The position numbers were made by a program, and so were the translations under genes. Of a DNA stretch of 64,000 bases, positions 62,237 through 64,000 are shown piece after piece. The notes under the pieces were generated by a model. It had not been told where the DNA came from and ran no database searches. It was given only the letters and a program-made list of their open reading frames with translations. Position 1 is the first letter of the stretch. Each line of letters opens with the position of its first letter. Origin of the DNA: Enterococcus plantarum (GTDB taxonomy: Bacteria; Bacillota; Bacilli; Lactobacillales; Enterococcaceae); contig NZ_MIKA01000045.1 of NCBI RefSeq assembly GCF_001730295.1, positions 62,001 to 126,000 on the forward strand, given 5' to 3'.

Positions 62237-62563
62237 TTAATCAATGTCTCCTTCTAACTCTTTTGTATTTTGGCAAAGACACTCTGAACTGCTGTCAGAA
62301 AGTAATTGCACCATAGAGCCCATAAACTCTTTTACAAAGTCTTCTCTTAAACTATAATGATGCCATTGGCTTTGCTTGCTTACAGAGACAATCCCAGCAC
62401 TTTCTAACACTTTCATATGATGAGAAAGCGTTGGCTGGGTAAAGTCAAAGTGCTTCAATACGTCACAAGCGCACATACTACTATAAGATAGCAAATCGAT
62501 GATTTTCATTCGTTTAGGATCAGCCATAGCTTTGAGTATTAAAGAAATTTTTTCGTAATCCAT
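62237..62563 (-). CDS. ArsR-family regulator
   Basis: 108 residues from ATG 62563 behind AGGAGGAA; in-frame upstream codons have no site. Winged helix with MCACDVLKHFDFTQPTLSHH, in which the CxC pair sits at the metal-sensing position of arsenite-type ArsR proteins. A further CLC lies in the C-terminal tail. It probably represses itself and the ABC transporter and releases on a thiol-reactive or metalloid signal. Confidence 0.9.
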   Translation of the reverse strand: MDYEKISLILKAMADPKRMKIIDLLSYSSMCACDVLKHFDFTQPTLSHHMKVLESAGIVSVSKQSQWHHYSLREDFVKEFMGSMVQLLSDSSSECLCQNTKELEGDID

Positions 62564-62576
62564 ATCGATTCCTCCT

Positions 62577-62600
62577 GAATATAGATAGATGTCTATGTTT
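62577..62600. promoter_or_regulatory. Probable ArsR operator
   Basis: TAGATGTCTA, a near-perfect palindrome, embedded in ATAGATAGATGTCTATG, lies between the promoter and the regulator start, the usual place for self-repression. Confidence 0.5.
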
Positions 62601-62629
62601 AATATAGAGGAACACAAATGGAATGTCAA
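62601..62629 (-). promoter_or_regulatory. Promoter of the arsR-ABC operon
   Basis: Minus strand TTGACA (62629-62624), 17 bases, TATATT (62606-62601). Close to consensus. Confidence 0.75.
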
Positions 62630-62667
62630 GGTGATTTATTTTTAAAACAAAGTGATGCTACTGAATC

Positions 62668-62676
62668 TGTTATAAT
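62668..62676 (+). promoter_or_regulatory. truA extended -10 promoter
   Basis: TGT then a perfect TATAAT (62671-62676), about 60 bases before truA. No clear -35. Confidence 0.5.
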
Positions 62677-62736
62677 AGAAAGGAATACTAGTAGGACGAA
62701 AGAAAAATTGCATTTTAAGAGGAGTAAACGAATACG

Positions 62737-63474
62737 ATGAGAAATATTAAATTAACGATCGAATATGATGGGACTAGGTATCAGGGCTGGCAAAGACTAG
62801 GTGATTCGGATAAAACAATTCAAGGGAAAATCGAAAATATCTTAACACAAATGACGCGGACAAGAATTGAAATCATTGGTTCTGGTCGAACGGATGCTGG
62901 AACGCATGCAAGAGGGCAAATTGCGAATTTTAAAACAGATAGTAAAATGGTGCTGTCTGAGATGATTGACTTTCTAAATCGTTATTTGCCACAAGACATT
63001 GTTGTAAAAAAAGCAGAAGAAGTCCCCGAAAGATTTCATGCTCGATATAATGCCAAAGATAAACAATATAGTTACTATGTTTGGAACAATACAATTCCTT
63101 CTGCCTTTGAACGTAATTATAGTTTCCATTATTCTGAAGAACTTAATTTTGAATTAATGAATGAAGCCTGTCGTAAGTTAACTGGGACCCATGATTTTAT
63201 TGGTTTTTCTTCTCTTAAAAAGACGAAAAAATCTACGACTCGGACAATCGATGAATTATCAATCCAAAAAGAAGGGAATCTGATTCATTTTACCTTTGTT
63301 GGGAATGGTTTCTTGCATAAAATGGTTAGAATTCTTATGGGCACGATCTTAGAAATCGGATCTGGCACAATGAAATTAGAGGTTATTGATGAAGTATTTG
63401 AAAGTAAAATCAGGAGTGAAGCTGGAATGACGGTCCCAGCACAAGGCTTGTTTTTAGATGAGGTTTATTATTAA
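62737..63474 (+). CDS. truA: tRNA pseudouridine synthase A
   Basis: 245 residues. The catalytic Asp lies in GSGRTDAGTHARGQ; FHARYNAKDKQYSYYV, GTHDFIGFSS and GNGFLHKMVRILMGT are further family motifs. It makes pseudouridine at positions 38-40 of the tRNA anticodon arm. GAGGAG lies before the ATG. It is not next to ecfT here within the window; a terminator follows after about 190 bases. Confidence 0.95.
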   Translation: MRNIKLTIEYDGTRYQGWQRLGDSDKTIQGKIENILTQMTRTRIEIIGSGRTDAGTHARGQIANFKTDSKMVLSEMIDFLNRYLPQDIVVKKAEEVPERFHARYNAKDKQYSYYVWNNTIPSAFERNYSFHYSEELNFELMNEACRKLTGTHDFIGFSSLKKTKKSTTRTIDELSIQKEGNLIHFTFVGNGFLHKMVRILMGTILEIGSGTMKLEVIDEVFESKIRSEAGMTVPAQGLFLDEVYY

Positions 63475-63664
63475 GTGTGTTTAGTAAAATCATCGTAAAG
63501 CAATACTTGATTGTTAACGCAAATACTTAGAGAGATAGTATTCTGTGTTTAAAGTTGTCGTTAGCACCAGGTTAAAATGACATGTGGGAAGTAAGTACAG
63601 CGATAAAAAATATTTTCACTATTTTATGAACAAAAAACAGTGAAGAAAGGTCTGGTAATTATAA

Positions 63665-63714
63665 CAAAAAGTATTAGGCGCGCAAGTTTTACCTGGGCGC
63701 CTAATACTTTTTAT
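63665..63714 (+). terminator. Terminator downstream of truA
   Basis: AAAGTATTAGGCGC pairs with GGCGCCTAATACTTT, followed by TTTATTT. The 190 bases between the truA stop and this hairpin hold nothing recognisable. Confidence 0.8.
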
Positions 63715-63822
63715 TTGAACGATAAATCGATCATTTTCTTGTGAAAAACGAACTGAGAAAATCTTGAAAATCTGATTTTCTCAAGAAAATGCGGATATTT
63801 GTGATTTACTTGTGTATTTTTA

Positions 63823-63831
63823 TGCTATACT
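63823..63831 (+). promoter_or_regulatory. Extended -10 promoter of the last gene
   Basis: TGC followed by TATACT (63826-63831), about 58 bases before the GTG start. Confidence 0.45.
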
Positions 63832-63888
63832 AGCGAATGTACGAAATAAATTAGGAGTTAGATTTAATTAGTAAAGGGAGATTTTGTA

Positions 63889-64000
63889 GTGAAAGAAAAG
63901 TCATTAAGGCTAAATTATATTCCAATAATTGTAGCCTGTCTGTTCATGGTGATTCAAAGGGTGTTGCAATCTGCAACGGTTGTTCCAGAGTATGGTAGTT
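63889..64000 (+). CDS. Membrane protein, N-terminal part only
   Basis: GTG start behind AAAGGGAG, then KEKSLRLNYIPIIVACLF and a hydrophobic first segment. The gene runs off the window after 37 codons. Too little to assign; a permease or other integral membrane protein. Confidence 0.6.
   Translation, partial: MKEKSLRLNYIPIIVACLFMVIQRVLQSATVVPEYGS

Overview
The window is AT-rich Firmicutes chromosome and most likely comes from an Enterococcus of the E. faecalis-like group. The evidence is a WxL surface-protein locus, an EfEndo18A-like GH18 glycosidase, a class A PBP next to a YlbF protein, the yhaO-yhaN-yhaM block, prsA/hit/ecsAB, and an htrA-rlmH pair. The species cannot be named from this sequence. 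No rRNA, tRNA, IS element or CRISPR array was seen.

Layout. 1-2.3 kb: tail of an AraC regulator, an ArgR-type regulator and a phosphohexomutase. 2.6-4.2 kb: a tyrosine recombinase gene enclosed by two identical 30-bp sites in inverted orientation, each built like a recombinase core site; this looks like a self-encoded DNA-inversion switch. 4.3-14.7 kb: an OmpR-like regulator with a degenerate receiver, then a WxL surface operon (giant WxL adhesin, small LPXTG protein, two more WxL proteins, a DUF916/DUF3324 anchor, a membrane protein and a signal-peptidase homologue lacking both catalytic residues). A promoter inside the invertible segment points away from the regulator in this orientation and would point at it after inversion, so the operon may be phase-variable and is probably OFF in the sequenced molecule.

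14.8-29.6 kb: a pseudouridine synthase; a secreted GH18 endoglycosidase flanked by two copies of a csRNA-like small RNA; PBP2A; YlbF; a phosphatidylserine synthase/decarboxylase/metallophosphoesterase operon (an apparent route to phosphatidylethanolamine, unexpected in an enterococcus); yhaO-N-M; a broken ASCH gene; PrsA. 29.9-38.9 kb: core housekeeping genes (ytxH, hit, ecsAB, dat, ytmP-like, trmB, pepA, ytpP, usp, ytpR). 39-47.2 kb: accessory surface and redox genes, including a lipoprotein, a flavoprotein without redox cysteines, a tyrosine phosphatase and a thioester/Cna-B adhesin with a 561-bp internal tandem duplication.

47.4-54.5 kb: htrA and rlmH separated by a dense DnaA-box cluster, followed by a probable insertion island at the rlmH 3' end with a nuclease-fold protein, an orphan type VII-type lipase effector with reversed domain order, its likely immunity and partner proteins, a broken DUF960 gene and a RadC-like JAB protein. 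54.7-60.4 kb: a LacI- and DeoR-controlled sugar locus with two epimerases, an RpiB-type isomerase and a PTS EIIBC, best guess for a rare hexose such as allose or allulose. 60.4-64 kb: an ArsR-controlled ABC exporter, truA and the start of a membrane protein.
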